A stretch of DNA of 64,000 nt from Rhodocyclales bacterium (GCA_028292505.1 JAQGMF010000010.1:62001-126000), one strand, 5' to 3'; positions 1 to 8,998 are shown, numbered from the stretch's first letter. The notes: a model not told the origin generated them from the sequence alone. Program-made: numbers and translations.

Positions 1-1810
1 AACCATCGCTGCGGATCGCGACCGTGACGAGGGGATGGATGTGCGGCTGCTTCGCCAGGTCACGAACCGTATCGGTGCTCGTGTTCATCTGGATCTTGCG
101 ACTCCAGATTTCCGCATACTGGACGAGTTCGGTGTCGGGGTCGGCGCGCCCGAAGAGCCTTCCCCGGCGCAGGCCGCTCGACGTGGGAAGCAGCTTGGGT
201 GAATTGAGCGCTGCGCGCGAATCCGCGTCGCGTTTGGCTGCTTCCTCATCCAGTTGCCGGCCGATTGCGCGAAGCCGCGCCTCTCTTGCGGCTTCCTGCT
301 CCGCCAGTGTGGCCTCCTGTTTTGCCTTCTCCTGCTTTGCGGTTTCTTGTCGCGCTGCTTCCTGCTGCGCCGTGGCCTGTCGGGTGGCCTCGATGCGTGC
401 AGCTTCTTGCTGTGCTTTCTCCCGCTGCATCTGCTCCTGTCGAACCTGCTCCTGTCTTGCTGCCTCTTGTCGCGCGGCTTCTTGCCTTGCAGCCTCTTGA
501 CGCTCTGCTTCTGCTTTTGTAGCAGCAGCGCGTTCGAGTTCCTGTCGGGCGGCGGCCTGTCGTACTGACTCGGCCTGCGCTGCAGCCTGCCGGGCAGCTT
601 CAAGCCGTGCGGTTTCCTGCAGAGCCTTTTCCCGTTGAGCCTGTTCCTGTCTTGCCATTTCTTTTCGTGCTGCTTCCTGCCTTGCAGCCTCTTGGCGCTC
701 GGCTTCCAGTCGCGCGGCCGCGCGTTCGAGCTCCTGCCGGGCAGCTGCCTGTCGTGTTGATTCGAGCTGTGCGGCGGCTAGTCGGGAAGCCTCAAGCCGT
801 GCAGCTTCTTGTTGTGCCTTCTCTCGCTGTGCTTGCTGCTGTCGTACCTGTTCTTGTCGCGCTGTCTCTTGCCGCTCGGCTTCCAATCGTGCGGCCTCGG
901 CTCTTGCAAGCTCTTGGCGAACGGCAGTCTGTCGCTCGGACTCGACTTGGGCCGCGCCCTGCTTGGCAGCCTCAAGCTGAGCGGCTTGCTGCTGCGCGCG
1001 CTCTCGTTGCGCCTGCTCTTGTCTTGTCTGTTCTTGGCGTGCTGCTTCTTGCCTAGCAGCCTCTTGACGCCCGACCTCCAGCAACGCGGCATCCTTGCGT
1101 TCGGCTTCTTGCCGGACAGCCTGCCGCGCGGCTTCTATCAGTTCCGCCTGCCGCTGGGCCTGCTGCTCAGCGTCCCGTTTTCTCTCCTGCTCCGCACGCT
1201 CTAGCCGGGCGAGTTCAAGTGCTTGCTCGCGCGCTTCCAGCTCGAGCTGCTTTTGCGCTGCATCGCTCGCAACCGGGACCTCGATCTCCGGGCTCGGCGT
1301 ACTTTGGGCTGCTGCGGTATCGGGCATCCTCACCGAAGAAGGGGAAGGCGCGGTCACGATGGTCGCTTCGGACGGGACAAGGGCCGTCATGGCTGCCTCA
1401 GATGCTGGAACCGGCGCAGCGATTGGCGCAGGGGGCGCGGCTATATCACTTGGTGCGCCGGCAGAAGATGGCGCCATCGCAGGGGCGGCGTCGGTCGTAG
1501 CTGATGAGTTGGCAACCGCGTTGATCACCGCGTCGGCCGTTGCTGTCGGCTTGATATCGGATGGCGGCTCGCTCAATGCCGGCGCCTCTACCGTTGTCGG
1601 TGGGGGTGCCTGCGTTGATGCTGATGTCGTAAGCTGCGCGGGCGCGAGCATCACGCGCAAATCATCGGCATGAAAGCGCTTTTCTCTCCACGGAAAATCC
1701 AGACCCGGTAGCCCGAACCCCTGCCCGCCGAAGCTCAGACTCAACAGCAACGCATGCAGCAGCAAGGAGAGCAGCAGCGCTGTACTGAGCCGCCAAGACT
1801 CACGCTGCAA
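1..1810 (-). CDS. TolA/TonB-like coiled-coil envelope protein, C-terminus cut by window edge
   Basis: An uninterrupted minus-strand frame of about 603 codons runs off the left edge without a stop. The N-terminus has one membrane segment (about residues 6-24, Leu-rich, no signal-peptidase site), then an Ala/Pro/Ser-rich linker to about residue 180. Next comes a very long Gln-Glu-Ala-Arg coiled coil to about residue 525, built of repeats such as RQEAARQE. The last visible residues (VTVAIRSDG) resemble the start of a TonB C-terminal domain. This is the TolA/TonB plan: inner-membrane anchor, periplasm-spanning rod and C-terminal contact domain. No ATG lies near the start. TTG at 1810, just before the membrane segment, is my choice, and TTG at 1828 or 1846 are alternatives; none has a clear ribosome site. 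The start is therefore uncertain, but the frame is not. Confidence 0.8.
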   Translation of the reverse strand, partial: MQRESWRLSTALLLSLLLHALLLSLSFGGQGFGLPGLDFPWREKRFHADDLRVMLAPAQLTTSASTQAPPPTTVEAPALSEPPSDIKPTATADAVINAVANSSATTDAAPAMAPSSAGAPSDIAAPPAPIAAPVPASEAAMTALVPSEATIVTAPSPSSVRMPDTAAAQSTPSPEIEVPVASDAAQKQLELEAREQALELARLERAEQERKRDAEQQAQRQAELIEAARQAVRQEAERKDAALLEVGRQEAARQEAARQEQTRQEQAQRERAQQQAAQLEAAKQGAAQVESERQTAVRQELARAEAARLEAERQETARQEQVRQQQAQREKAQQEAARLEASRLAAAQLESTRQAAARQELERAAARLEAERQEAARQEAARKEMARQEQAQREKALQETARLEAARQAAAQAESVRQAAARQELERAAATKAEAERQEAARQEAARQEAARQEQVRQEQMQREKAQQEAARIEATRQATAQQEAARQETAKQEKAKQEATLAEQEAAREARLRAIGRQLDEEAAKRDADSRAALNSPKLLPTSSGLRRGRLFGRADPDTELVQYAEIWSRKIQMNTSTDTVRDLAKQPHIHPLVTVAIRSDG

Positions 1811-2028
1811 GATGGGGACAGAGCTCAAATCGGAAGCCCTATTCAATGGCCGGGTCGGGTGTCGTTCGAAGTCATTTTTTCTTTTATCATTTTTTTGACT
1901 TGTCCAATACAGCCCAGGCTCACGCGCCGCAACAACCGATAGACCGGATCCGCGTTACCGCCGTGTATCCGCAGCGATCCGAACCCATCCTACAATCTGT
2001 AACGTTACCCTCACGCAGGAGCCACCCC

Positions 2029-2567
2029 ATGAGCAATCTCTACGACATTCCCCTCAAGCGCATCGACGGCACGGCCGCCACACTGGACGACTATCGCGGC
2101 AAGGTGCTGCTGGTGGTGAACGTGGCGTCGAAGTGCGGGCTGACACCGCAGTACGAAGGCCTGGAAAAACTCTACGAGGACAAACGCGCACAGGGGCTGG
2201 AAGTGTTGGGCTTTCCCGCCAACAACTTCAAGGGACAGGAGCCCGGTAGCGAGGCGGAGATCGCCGAGTTCTGCTCACTGACGTATGACGTTCGGTTTCC
2301 GATGTTTTCGAAAATATCTGTCGTCGGCGCGGACCGGCATCCGCTCTACGCCACGCTGACCGAAGCACAACCGACGGCCATCGGCGAAGGCCCGTTCCGT
2401 GCGCGGCTGCAAGGCAAGGGCCTCGTCACGGGCGGCCCTACCGATGTGCTGTGGAATTTCGAGAATTCCTCATCAATCGCCAGGGCGAGGTCATCGCGCG
2501 CTTCTCGCCCGACGTGACCGCCGATGATCCGCGCTTGTTGCAGGCCATCGACGGGGCGCTGGCGTAG
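2029..2567 (+). pseudogene. glutathione peroxidase (BtuE/GPx family), frameshifted near the 3' end
   Basis: The product would reduce hydroperoxides with thiol or thioredoxin. From ATG 2029 the frame reads a normal GPx: catalytic Cys in ASKCGLTPQYEGL, then FPANNFKGQEPG, and the conserved Trp in VLWNFE. Just after that Trp (about 2463) one base appears to be missing. The zero frame then gives 18 unrelated residues and stops at 2517. Adding one base restores the family C-terminus (KFLINRQGEVIARFSP) through to a stop at 2565-2567. All catalytic residues precede the break, so a product with an abnormal tail is possible. A sequencing error is equally possible. It stands alone between a TolA-like gene and hipBA. 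Confidence 0.75.
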
Positions 2568-2619
2568 ATACCGGCCAGCATCTGCACCTCTCGTTACGCG
2601 ACAATTTAAACAGCCCTTA

Positions 2620-2669
2620 ATCTGTTAATTGCAATTACAGTTTTTATACTGTAAATTACATTAACAGAT
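2620..2669. promoter_or_regulatory. nested palindromic operator region upstream of hipBA
   Basis: An AT-rich island lies directly upstream of hipB. Its outer arms are a perfect inverted repeat, ATCTGTTAAT (2620-2629) and ATTAACAGAT (2660-2669). Inside it, TTACAG (2635-2640) and CTGTAA (2649-2654) are separated by exactly 8 bases. E. coli HipB operators have the same geometry (5-bp half-sites separated by 8 bases) with a different half-site sequence. I infer that HipB binds here to autorepress the operon. The region lies 46-96 bases before the hipB start codon, where a promoter would be expected. Confidence 0.65.
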
Positions 2670-2715
2670 CATTACCTGTATTTTTGGCCGGGCATCGGCC
2701 TGAACGGAGGGCGAA

Positions 2716-3117
2716 ATGAATTACCCGATCAACACACTCGATCAACTGCGGCCCATTCTCGTGGGCTTCCGCAAGTCGAGACAACTCACACAGGCCGCGC
2801 TTGCCGACAAGCTCGGTGTAGCGCAGCAAACCTATGCGCAGCTGGAAGCCAATCCGTCCTCCGCGAGCATGGAGAGAATCTTCAAACTGCTGCAGCTACT
2901 TGGCGTGCAATTGGTGCTGGGCGACAGCGCGCCCGCGCAAGACTCGGTGCACGTAGCCACAGCAGCAAAAGACAAGTCGCAGCACATCCCATTTGTTGCC
3001 GAGGCGCCAGCGCCCTATGCAGTAGACGGGCGCGCTGGCGGCGGAAACAAGCCGACGAAATCAACTTCGGCACCCAAGCGCGTTCCCGGCGCTACGGCGA
3101 AGAAAGAGCGCTGGTAA
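2716..3117 (+). CDS. hipB: HipB-type antitoxin, XRE-family transcriptional regulator
   Basis: A protein of 133 residues with an XRE helix-turn-helix at about residues 10-70 (LTQAALADKLGVAQQTYAQLE), followed by a low-complexity Ala/Lys tail longer than in E. coli HipB (88 residues). It should bind and neutralise the HipA kinase and repress its own operon. A strong ribosome site (GGAGG, 2706-2710) precedes ATG 2716. Its stop is three bases before the hipA start, so the two are co-transcribed and probably translationally coupled. The palindromes at 2620-2669 are the likely binding sites. The order, antitoxin before HipA kinase, is standard. Confidence 0.9.
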   Translation: MNYPINTLDQLRPILVGFRKSRQLTQAALADKLGVAQQTYAQLEANPSSASMERIFKLLQLLGVQLVLGDSAPAQDSVHVATAAKDKSQHIPFVAEAPAPYAVDGRAGGGNKPTKSTSAPKRVPGATAKKERW

Positions 3118-3120
3118 ATC

Positions 3121-4458
3121 ATGGCGCGTCGCTCACGCACGCAGCGTCTCAATATCTGGATGAATGCGCTCCCGGTGGGCTACTGGGAGCGCACGCCGGC
3201 GGGCGACCAACTGCGCTATTTCGACGAATGGATTGCCGACGAGCAAGGCCGCCCCCTGTCTCTCTCCCTGCCCTTCACGCCAGGCAACCAGATGTGGAAG
3301 GGCGAACGGGTCACGGCCTTTTTCGACAACCTGCTGCCGGACAACGATGCCATTCGCCTACGCCTCGCACGGCGCTACAAGGCTGAGAGCGACAAGCCCT
3401 TCGACCTGCTCGCCTCGCTGGGGCGCGATTGCGTTGGTGCCATCCAGTTGCTCGGCCCGGATCATTCGCCGGACGACATCCACATCATAGATGGCAATGT
3501 CATAAGCGATAAAGAGATTGCACAACTGCTGCGCAACACTACGGCCGGCGTGCCGCTCGGACGCGACGAACAGGATGCGGACCTGCGCCTGTCGATTGCC
3601 GGTGCGCAGGAAAAAACCGCCCTGCTGCGACACGGCACACAATGGCTCGTCCCGCATGGCAGCACACCCACTACGCATATTTTCAAGCTACCGCTCGGCC
3701 TCGTCGGCAATATGCAGGCCGACATGCGCACTTCGGTGGAAAACGAATGGCTGTGCTCCAAGATCGTTGCCGCTTACGGCTTGCCCGTCGCCCCTTGCGA
3801 GATCGGCCAGCTCGAAGATCAGAAAGCCCTGATCGTCGAACGCTTCGACCGCAGACTTGCCAGCGACGCCACTTGGATCATCCGCCTGCCGCAGGAAGAC
3901 ATGTGTCAGGCCACCGGCACGCCGCCCCTGCGCAAATACCAGGCCGATGGTGGGCCCGGCATCGCCCGCATCATGGACATACTCGCCGCGTCCGAAGCGG
4001 CCGAGCAAGATCGCCGCAACTTCTTCAAGACGCAGATCCTGTTCTGGCTGCTCGCCGCCACCGACGGCCACGCCAAGAACTTCAGCCTCTTCCACCTGCC
4101 TGGCGGCCGCTTCAGAGCCACGCCGCTGTATGACGTGGTCTCCGCTCACCCCATCATCGGCAAAGGCAAGAACCAGCTCTCACCGACCAAAGCCAAGCTC
4201 GCCATGTCCGTGCACGGCAGTGCCAATTACTATGGCATACAACAGATACAGCGCCGTCACTGGCACGCCACAGCACGAAAAACAGGATTGGGGCAGGACA
4301 CTGCAAGCGCCATCATCGAAGAACTTCTTGATGCCACGCACGCAGTGGTGGACGAGGTAAGTGGGCAGTTGCCCGACACTTTCCCTCAAGACCTTGCTGA
4401 CACCATATTCGATGGTATGCAGAAGCAATGCGCACGCCTCGCGTCAATGTTGGCGTGA
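3121..4458 (+). CDS. hipA: HipA-family serine/threonine kinase toxin
   Basis: A full-length HipA kinase of 445 residues; E. coli HipA (440 residues) phosphorylates glutamyl-tRNA synthetase and induces dormancy. Family features seen are LSIAGAQEKTALL (about 157-169), the nucleotide lysine region THIFKLP (185-191), VERFDRR (239-245), the catalytic-loop aspartate in ATDGHAKNFS (about 313-322) and the metal-site LYDVV (336-340). All key residues are present, so it looks active. It lies directly after hipB with a 3-base gap and converges on the YebC-like gene. The target cannot be read from the sequence. Confidence 0.93.
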   Translation: MARRSRTQRLNIWMNALPVGYWERTPAGDQLRYFDEWIADEQGRPLSLSLPFTPGNQMWKGERVTAFFDNLLPDNDAIRLRLARRYKAESDKPFDLLASLGRDCVGAIQLLGPDHSPDDIHIIDGNVISDKEIAQLLRNTTAGVPLGRDEQDADLRLSIAGAQEKTALLRHGTQWLVPHGSTPTTHIFKLPLGLVGNMQADMRTSVENEWLCSKIVAAYGLPVAPCEIGQLEDQKALIVERFDRRLASDATWIIRLPQEDMCQATGTPPLRKYQADGGPGIARIMDILAASEAAEQDRRNFFKTQILFWLLAATDGHAKNFSLFHLPGGRFRATPLYDVVSAHPIIGKGKNQLSPTKAKLAMSVHGSANYYGIQQIQRRHWHATARKTGLGQDTASAIIEELLDATHAVVDEVSGQLPDTFPQDLADTIFDGMQKQCARLASMLA

Positions 4459-4477
4459 GGCGCGAGGGCGGTCCGCC

Positions 4478-5191
4478 CTATCCTGTCAAACCAACATAGA
4501 CGTACTGCACGTCATCGTTCTCATCGATGGCAGCAAGGAAGGACTCGACTTCCTCCAGTGCCTCTGCGCTCAGACTGGCTGCGCTGATGGGGTTCTTGGG
4601 TTTGTAGCCGAGCTTGGCGGAGAGCACATTGAAGCCGTGGTTCGCCAGCGCTTTGCTAACGAGATCGAGATCAGTAGGGTCGGTGAGGAACAAGGTTGTG
4701 CCTTCTTCCTCGCCCGGTTCGCAATCCTGTGCGCCGGCCTCGATGGCGGCTTCTTCGGGATCGGCGCCGGCCTTGATCGGTGCGGCTTCGATCATGCCAA
4801 GGTGATCGAAATCCCATGCCACAGCGCCGGAAGCGCCGAGTTGGCCCTTGCGAAACAGCACGCGCATTTCGGGGGCGGTGCGCTTCACATTGTCGGTAAG
4901 GCATTCGACCATCACAGCGACCTGGTGTGGCGCAAAGCCTTCGTAGATGACATGCTCGAAGTTCACGGGTTCGTCAGAAAGACCAGCGCCTTTCTTGATC
5001 GCACGCTCCAGCGTGTCCTTCGGCATGGAAGCCTTCTTCGCCTGCTCGACAACGAGGCGCAGGCGCGCGTTGAGAGAAGGATCTGCGCCGCCGCGTGCAG
5101 CAATCATGATTTCCTTGGCCAGCTTGCCGAAGACGCGGCCCTTGGCATTCGCGGCGATGTCTTTATGTTTTGCTTTCCACTGCGCGCCCAT
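4478..5191 (-). CDS. YebC/PmpR-family protein (YeeN-like paralogue)
   Basis: A protein of 237 residues with the whole YebC fold: N-terminal Lys-rich segment ([18 protein letters not shown]), a central IYEGFAP and [10 protein letters not shown], and a C-terminal acidic [13 protein letters not shown]. It differs from the canonical YebC at 20675-21400: it starts [11 protein letters not shown] rather than [11 protein letters not shown], and the motifs diverge. It is therefore the second, YeeN-type paralogue. YebC proteins were described first as transcription regulators and more recently as ribosome-associated factors relieving stalling at proline runs; which applies to this branch is unknown. 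It is monocistronic and converges with hipA. Confidence 0.88.
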   Translation of the reverse strand: MGAQWKAKHKDIAANAKGRVFGKLAKEIMIAARGGADPSLNARLRLVVEQAKKASMPKDTLERAIKKGAGLSDEPVNFEHVIYEGFAPHQVAVMVECLTDNVKRTAPEMRVLFRKGQLGASGAVAWDFDHLGMIEAAPIKAGADPEEAAIEAGAQDCEPGEEEGTTLFLTDPTDLDLVSKALANHGFNVLSAKLGYKPKNPISAASLSAEALEEVESFLAAIDENDDVQYVYVGLTG

Positions 5192-5357
5192 GACGCATGC
5201 TCCCTGGTTGCGGTGCTTGATTGCGCCGGTATTCTAAAGCGATAACTTACCGACGATCCGCCTATCGCGGCGCAAGCTTACGATGTTGGCGCACCTTCCG
5301 TCAGGCAGAAAAATGTCTTCGGCATTTTCGGAAGACCGTGCCAATCAGCTAGGTTAG

Positions 5358-6260
5358 TCAAGACGTATGATAGGTGTTTAGGTAGTAGATCTTCACGATC
5401 GGGTGACTGCCGCCTTGATCGTAGTTGCCAATCTTGAAATAGCTGAGGAGTTGCGGATCGAGAAAACCGGCGCTCGGCGTGACACACTTGGTGGCAGAAA
5501 GTGCGGCTGTAGGGTTGACGCCCGCACTGACACACACCTTCTTGTCCGTATAAGAGATCCGATAGAAGAACGGCTTACCCTGCGGCAAGTCGAAAAAACT
5601 CATTTCGTTCCCATGGCCACCGCTGCTCAGGCTTATTTCCATCGAACATGACAAACCACTACCAATGTAATAGCACATCAAAAGCGGATGATTTTGGCCG
5701 CCCGAGATCGGATGAATCTGGCCGACAACGGTATTAGTGCCGGTCACTGACACCCACGCATCCAGAACGTGCGCGCCCTTGACCGTCCACCCGCTCGTCT
5801 CGTCGGACGCTCCTGTAACACTCGGATCACCTTGCCAGAATTCACGAAACTCCGTGCGTGGATGACGGCTGTTTGAAGTCATGCAATCTGCATAACTTGT
5901 AACAAGTGTCATGGCACCATCGGTTTTGTCCGTAAAAAAATGCGGCGCGGTAGCTCCTGCAGCCAAGGCAGCAGGTCGCAAACCGGGGCTGCAATCGGAG
6001 CCGGAACCTGAAGTCATCTTCCATTTGGAAAGATCGAAATTCTGACCCGGCGGCTTGCCAGGATCATGCATCGGTGCTGTGTCCGGCGGCGCCGCAATAC
6101 CATTGGATGTCTCCAGCACGCCTGATTTGCCAGCAGTTGCATCGCTCCTGTCGGCATTTACAGCATCAGCCATTGCCGCACCCGAAAACAGAAGCGAAAA
6201 ACTTATGATCACAAACAGTGCAGATATTTTCTGCGTTACCAATACATCTTGTACGTGCAT
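5358..6260 (-). CDS. secreted polysaccharide lyase, PL7 alginate-lyase-like
   Basis: A protein of 300 residues with a signal peptide (hydrophobic about 12-29, cleavage near AMA-DA at 31). The mature part has the three PL7 signature blocks: RTEFRE (135-140), QIH (181-183) and YFKIGNYDQ (274-282). These carry the substrate-binding Arg and the catalytic Gln, His and Tyr. It should cleave alginate or a related polyuronate by beta-elimination in the periplasm or outside. I start at ATG 6260 because GAGAGG lies 9 bases upstream; the frame stays open to 6299 but no better site is there. There are no neighbouring uronate transport or catabolism genes. Confidence 0.8.
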   Translation of the reverse strand: MHVQDVLVTQKISALFVIISFSLLFSGAAMADAVNADRSDATAGKSGVLETSNGIAAPPDTAPMHDPGKPPGQNFDLSKWKMTSGSGSDCSPGLRPAALAAGATAPHFFTDKTDGAMTLVTSYADCMTSNSRHPRTEFREFWQGDPSVTGASDETSGWTVKGAHVLDAWVSVTGTNTVVGQIHPISGGQNHPLLMCYYIGSGLSCSMEISLSSGGHGNEMSFFDLPQGKPFFYRISYTDKKVCVSAGVNPTAALSATKCVTPSAGFLDPQLLSYFKIGNYDQGGSHPIVKIYYLNTYHTS

Positions 6261-6595
6261 TTTTTTGATTCCTCTCAAGACGATGCCCATCCTTGCCAAG
6301 CCGTTTGCAAGATTATCCGATATCGTCGCGCCGCGTGAGTCCGCTTGCGAGAAATCACATTTGTGAGTGGCGTCGTATCAAGCGCGTGCTGAGGTACGTC
6401 AAATTAACCCGTCCCCAGGCATCCCGCAGACAACTCCTCAATAACCCGCGAGATCTACAGAAAGTTGGCTCTGCAGCAGTCTCACCATCACATCGCTCTT
6501 GCCGATTACAAACCCTTACACCTCCATGTCGGCTTGCCTCGCCCACGGGGCGTTGTTGGGAGCATAGGACGCTGTGTCCGACCAAGGAGATCATC
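6261..6595. other. 335-base gap without a recognised gene
   Basis: Divergent intergenic space between the PL7 lyase and the small exported protein at 6596. It should hold both promoters. I see no convincing coding frame, RNA gene or repeat in it. AAGGAG at 6584-6589 belongs to the downstream gene. Confidence 0.5.
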
Positions 6596-6964
6596 ATGAA
6601 ACCAGTACGCATTCTTGTCATTGCCCTGCTCGGCTACGCAGCCGTACTTGTGCCCACCGTCAGTCAGGCGCGTGGCGTCGAAGTGTTTTTGCCTGGAATC
6701 AGCGTGCGCCTGCCTGCGCCGCCGATTCCAATCCTCGTGCCCCCAGGCGTTTCCGTGAGAGAAATCGGCTACGGGGATTACGACGGCGGTCGCGACTATC
6801 GTCGCGTGCCGCCTGAACGCTATTACCGTGAAGACTGGCGCGATCGCGGTGATTGGCGTGAGCACGCCCACTGGCGTCATGAGCGCGAAGAGTATCGTCA
6901 CGATGATCATTTCGATCACCGCGATCACGACGATCACGGCCGGGACGGCGGCTGGCGCCGTTAA
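6596..6964 (+). CDS. small exported Arg/Asp/His-rich protein of unknown function
   Basis: A protein of 122 residues. The signal peptide is clear (hydrophobic 6-22, ending VSQA-RG). The mature part has a Pro-rich stretch (LPAPPIPILVPPG), then an Arg/Asp/Glu/His-rich tail with Tyr and Trp (HEREEYRHDDHFDHRDHDD). The tail might bind metals or polyanions, but this is only composition. AAGGAG precedes ATG 6596 at good spacing. It stands alone and converges on the dienelactone-hydrolase gene across a hairpin at 6986. I do not recognise a named family. Confidence 0.7.
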   Translation: MKPVRILVIALLGYAAVLVPTVSQARGVEVFLPGISVRLPAPPIPILVPPGVSVREIGYGDYDGGRDYRRVPPERYYREDWRDRGDWREHAHWRHEREEYRHDDHFDHRDHDDHGRDGGWRR

Positions 6965-6985
6965 GCTGACGGGTTCTTTGCTCGG

Positions 6986-7006
6986 GTGAGCCGCGCAGCG
7001 GCTCAC
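6986..7006. terminator. hairpin between convergent genes
   Basis: GTGAGCCGC (6986-6994), loop GCA, GCGGCTCAC (6998-7006): a perfect 9-bp stem just after the stop at 6964 and before the opposing stop at 7054. There is no strong T-run, so the terminator role is inferred from position. Confidence 0.45.
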
Positions 7007-7053
7007 CGCTTCTCAGGGCAGATGGCGGCGGCAATGCATACCCTTGCTGCCGC

Positions 7054-7977
7054 TTACTTTCCTTGCTTGAGGTGCAGGTCAAAGAACATCCACACCTGCT
7101 TTCTGGCGTCGCTCCAGGCGGCAGCGTCTCCGCCAGTGGTAGCGCCCTTGCCTGTGGGCGAGTTGCTGTTGGTTCGCCGAGCGTCGTAGCGCACCGGTCG
7201 GTCGCTGTCGAACGAATGATTGGCCCCTGGATACACAACAATGTTGATGTCATAACCTGCTGCGCGACTCGTTTCGACGAGATGGCGGCAAGGTTCTGCC
7301 GGCGTCCAATCATCTTTCTCACCGATGAGCACCAGCACGGGAGCGAGCGGTTTGTAGATGCCGGAATAGGCTACGACCTGGCCGAGCATGCCGTTTTCTC
7401 GTTTCGTCGCCCACGTACCGTAAGGTGAGGCGCAACCTGGATAGAGCGCGATCGCGGCGGCGAAACCCTCTCGTTTGGCACGTTGGAGTGCTTCGTTGTC
7501 GCGGCCAATATGCGTCATGGAGGCAAGCGTCGTCCAGCCGCCATGCGAGCCGCCCATGACAGCGACATGTTTGCCATCGACGTAAGGCAACGCGCGCAGA
7601 AATTTCAGCGCGGCGTAAGCGTCCCCTGCCCCCACATAACCGCTCGCTGCACTCGATTCGCTGCCCGCCACGGTGCAGACACCGTCGGGAAAACCGCGTG
7701 GCGTGAAGCTATCGGGGATCATCACAACATAGCCCTGCGCGACCAGTTCCGTCGCCCAACGCATCGGCGCGCCACTGGAGCGTGGGCCGAGGCCGCTGCA
7801 ATCGTGCACGATGACAACCGCCGGAAAGGGGCCCTCACCTTCGGGCTTGAGCAGGCTTGCGGGAATCTGCGTATCGGTGCCGATGGTCTGCAAGGTGATC
7901 GATGATGGCTCGGCGTTCGCGACCGGCAGCACAGTGCCGAGCAAGGCGATCAACAATAGCGTACGAATGGATGGCAT
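7054..7977 (-). CDS. exported dienelactone-hydrolase-family alpha/beta hydrolase
   Basis: A protein of 307 residues with a short signal peptide (LLLIALLGTVLPVANA). The alpha/beta-hydrolase triad is visible: nucleophile in VMGGSHGGWT, Asp in GEKDDWTP and His in GANHSFD. The nucleophile is Ser, not the Cys of true dienelactone hydrolases, so this is probably a periplasmic esterase of the wider family; the substrate is unknown. HDCSGLGP near the N-terminus is the usual oxyanion-side motif. ATG 7977 gives the neatest signal peptide, and GTG 8001 in the same frame would add eight residues. Neither start has a strong ribosome site. Confidence 0.82.
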   Translation of the reverse strand: MPSIRTLLLIALLGTVLPVANAEPSSITLQTIGTDTQIPASLLKPEGEGPFPAVVIVHDCSGLGPRSSGAPMRWATELVAQGYVVMIPDSFTPRGFPDGVCTVAGSESSAASGYVGAGDAYAALKFLRALPYVDGKHVAVMGGSHGGWTTLASMTHIGRDNEALQRAKREGFAAAIALYPGCASPYGTWATKRENGMLGQVVAYSGIYKPLAPVLVLIGEKDDWTPAEPCRHLVETSRAAGYDINIVVYPGANHSFDSDRPVRYDARRTNSNSPTGKGATTGGDAAAWSDARKQVWMFFDLHLKQGK

Positions 7978-8047
7978 ATCGGGTGGCAAGAATTTGGACA
8001 CATCACATTATCGCGCAAACAGGCATCGGGCCGCGTCTGTTACGTGT

Positions 8048-8998
8048 TCAAACCGCCTTATTCCAGCGTAGGTGTGCGAGCCAAGCATTTATGCGTTTGA
8101 CATCCAAAAGCATTACAACGTTGCCCATCACCGCACTAACGATACCGGCGACCGTCCAAGCGCGCCACGCATAGCCTTCGAAGAGGGCCGACAGGAGCAA
8201 CGCAAGAATGGGTACGGCGACGGCAATGTAACCTGCGCGCCCTGCGCCAATGCGTCCCATCAGGGTGAGGTAAGCCGCGAAAGCCAGCACCGAACCGAAC
8301 ACCGCCAGGTAGAGCAAGGATGCGATGTAAGCAGGGCGCATATCGAATACTAGCGTGCCGTCGCGCAAGAAGCTGAACGCCAGCGTAGCGGCGCCGCCGA
8401 TCAGCATGCCGTAGGCGATGCCGGGCAGAAGCGGAATATTGGCGTTGCGATTGTGTTGTGCGATGAGGTTACCGAGCGAGGCCAGCAAGGCAGCAGTCGC
8501 CCCACAGACGATCCCTGTCCAGTTAGAAGCGCTGTGCGTCGCTGTGCTCAGTGTGGTGCTCATCGCGGTAATTTCCGGCCAGAACACCAGCACGATGCCC
8601 AGCAGACCGAGCAATGCACCGATGAGAGATTGCCGAGTGAGTGCTTGGCCGAATGCCAGACGCATGCCGACGAGATTGAAGAACAGCATGCCGGAATTGA
8701 GCACGGCCATCAGGCCGGAGGCAATATGACGTTCCGCTTCATAGACGAACACATAGCTGGCGCCGAAGAGCAGCACACCTTGCAAAGCGACTGAGCCGAG
8801 TTCCCTGGCAGCGAAGCGCAGGCGGTCGCCACGCAGCGCGGACCACACCAGCAGGACCAGACCGGCAAGCAGGAAGCGGTAGGCTACCGAGGCCGACGGC
8901 GGCACTATGCCGTACTGGAAGGTTATGGCGAGCCAGGTAGAGCCCCAGATCAGGGTAGCCACGGCATACAGCAGCGAGTTCGGCAATGACTTTGGCAT
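8048..8998 (-). CDS. EamA-family (DMT superfamily) transporter
   Basis: A protein of 316 residues with about ten hydrophobic segments in two homologous five-helix EamA halves, the usual RhaT/YdcZ-like exporter size. The first helix carries ATLIWGSTWLAI, a typical EamA opening, and the second half begins near GIVCGATAALLASLGNL. It sits in the inner membrane and probably exports a metabolite or amino acid; the substrate cannot be told. It lies 46 bases downstream of the opposite end of the hydrolase gene, on the same strand, with its own upstream spacer, so co-transcription is possible (this gene first). Confidence 0.88.
   Translation of the reverse strand: MPKSLPNSLLYAVATLIWGSTWLAITFQYGIVPPSASVAYRFLLAGLVLLVWSALRGDRLRFAARELGSVALQGVLLFGASYVFVYEAERHIASGLMAVLNSGMLFFNLVGMRLAFGQALTRQSLIGALLGLLGIVLVFWPEITAMSTTLSTATHSASNWTGIVCGATAALLASLGNLIAQHNRNANIPLLPGIAYGMLIGGAATLAFSFLRDGTLVFDMRPAYIASLLYLAVFGSVLAFAAYLTLMGRIGAGRAGYIAVAVPILALLLSALFEGYAWRAWTVAGIVSAVMGNVVMLLDVKRINAWLAHLRWNKAV

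Noticed and set aside
85..603. Arg/Lys-rich 172-residue minus-strand frame, and similar Cys/Leu-rich plus-strand frames up to about 1500
   Set aside because: They are shadows of the coiled-coil gene at 1-1810, whose frame runs uninterrupted with meaningful domains; the others have skewed compositions caused by the repeat.
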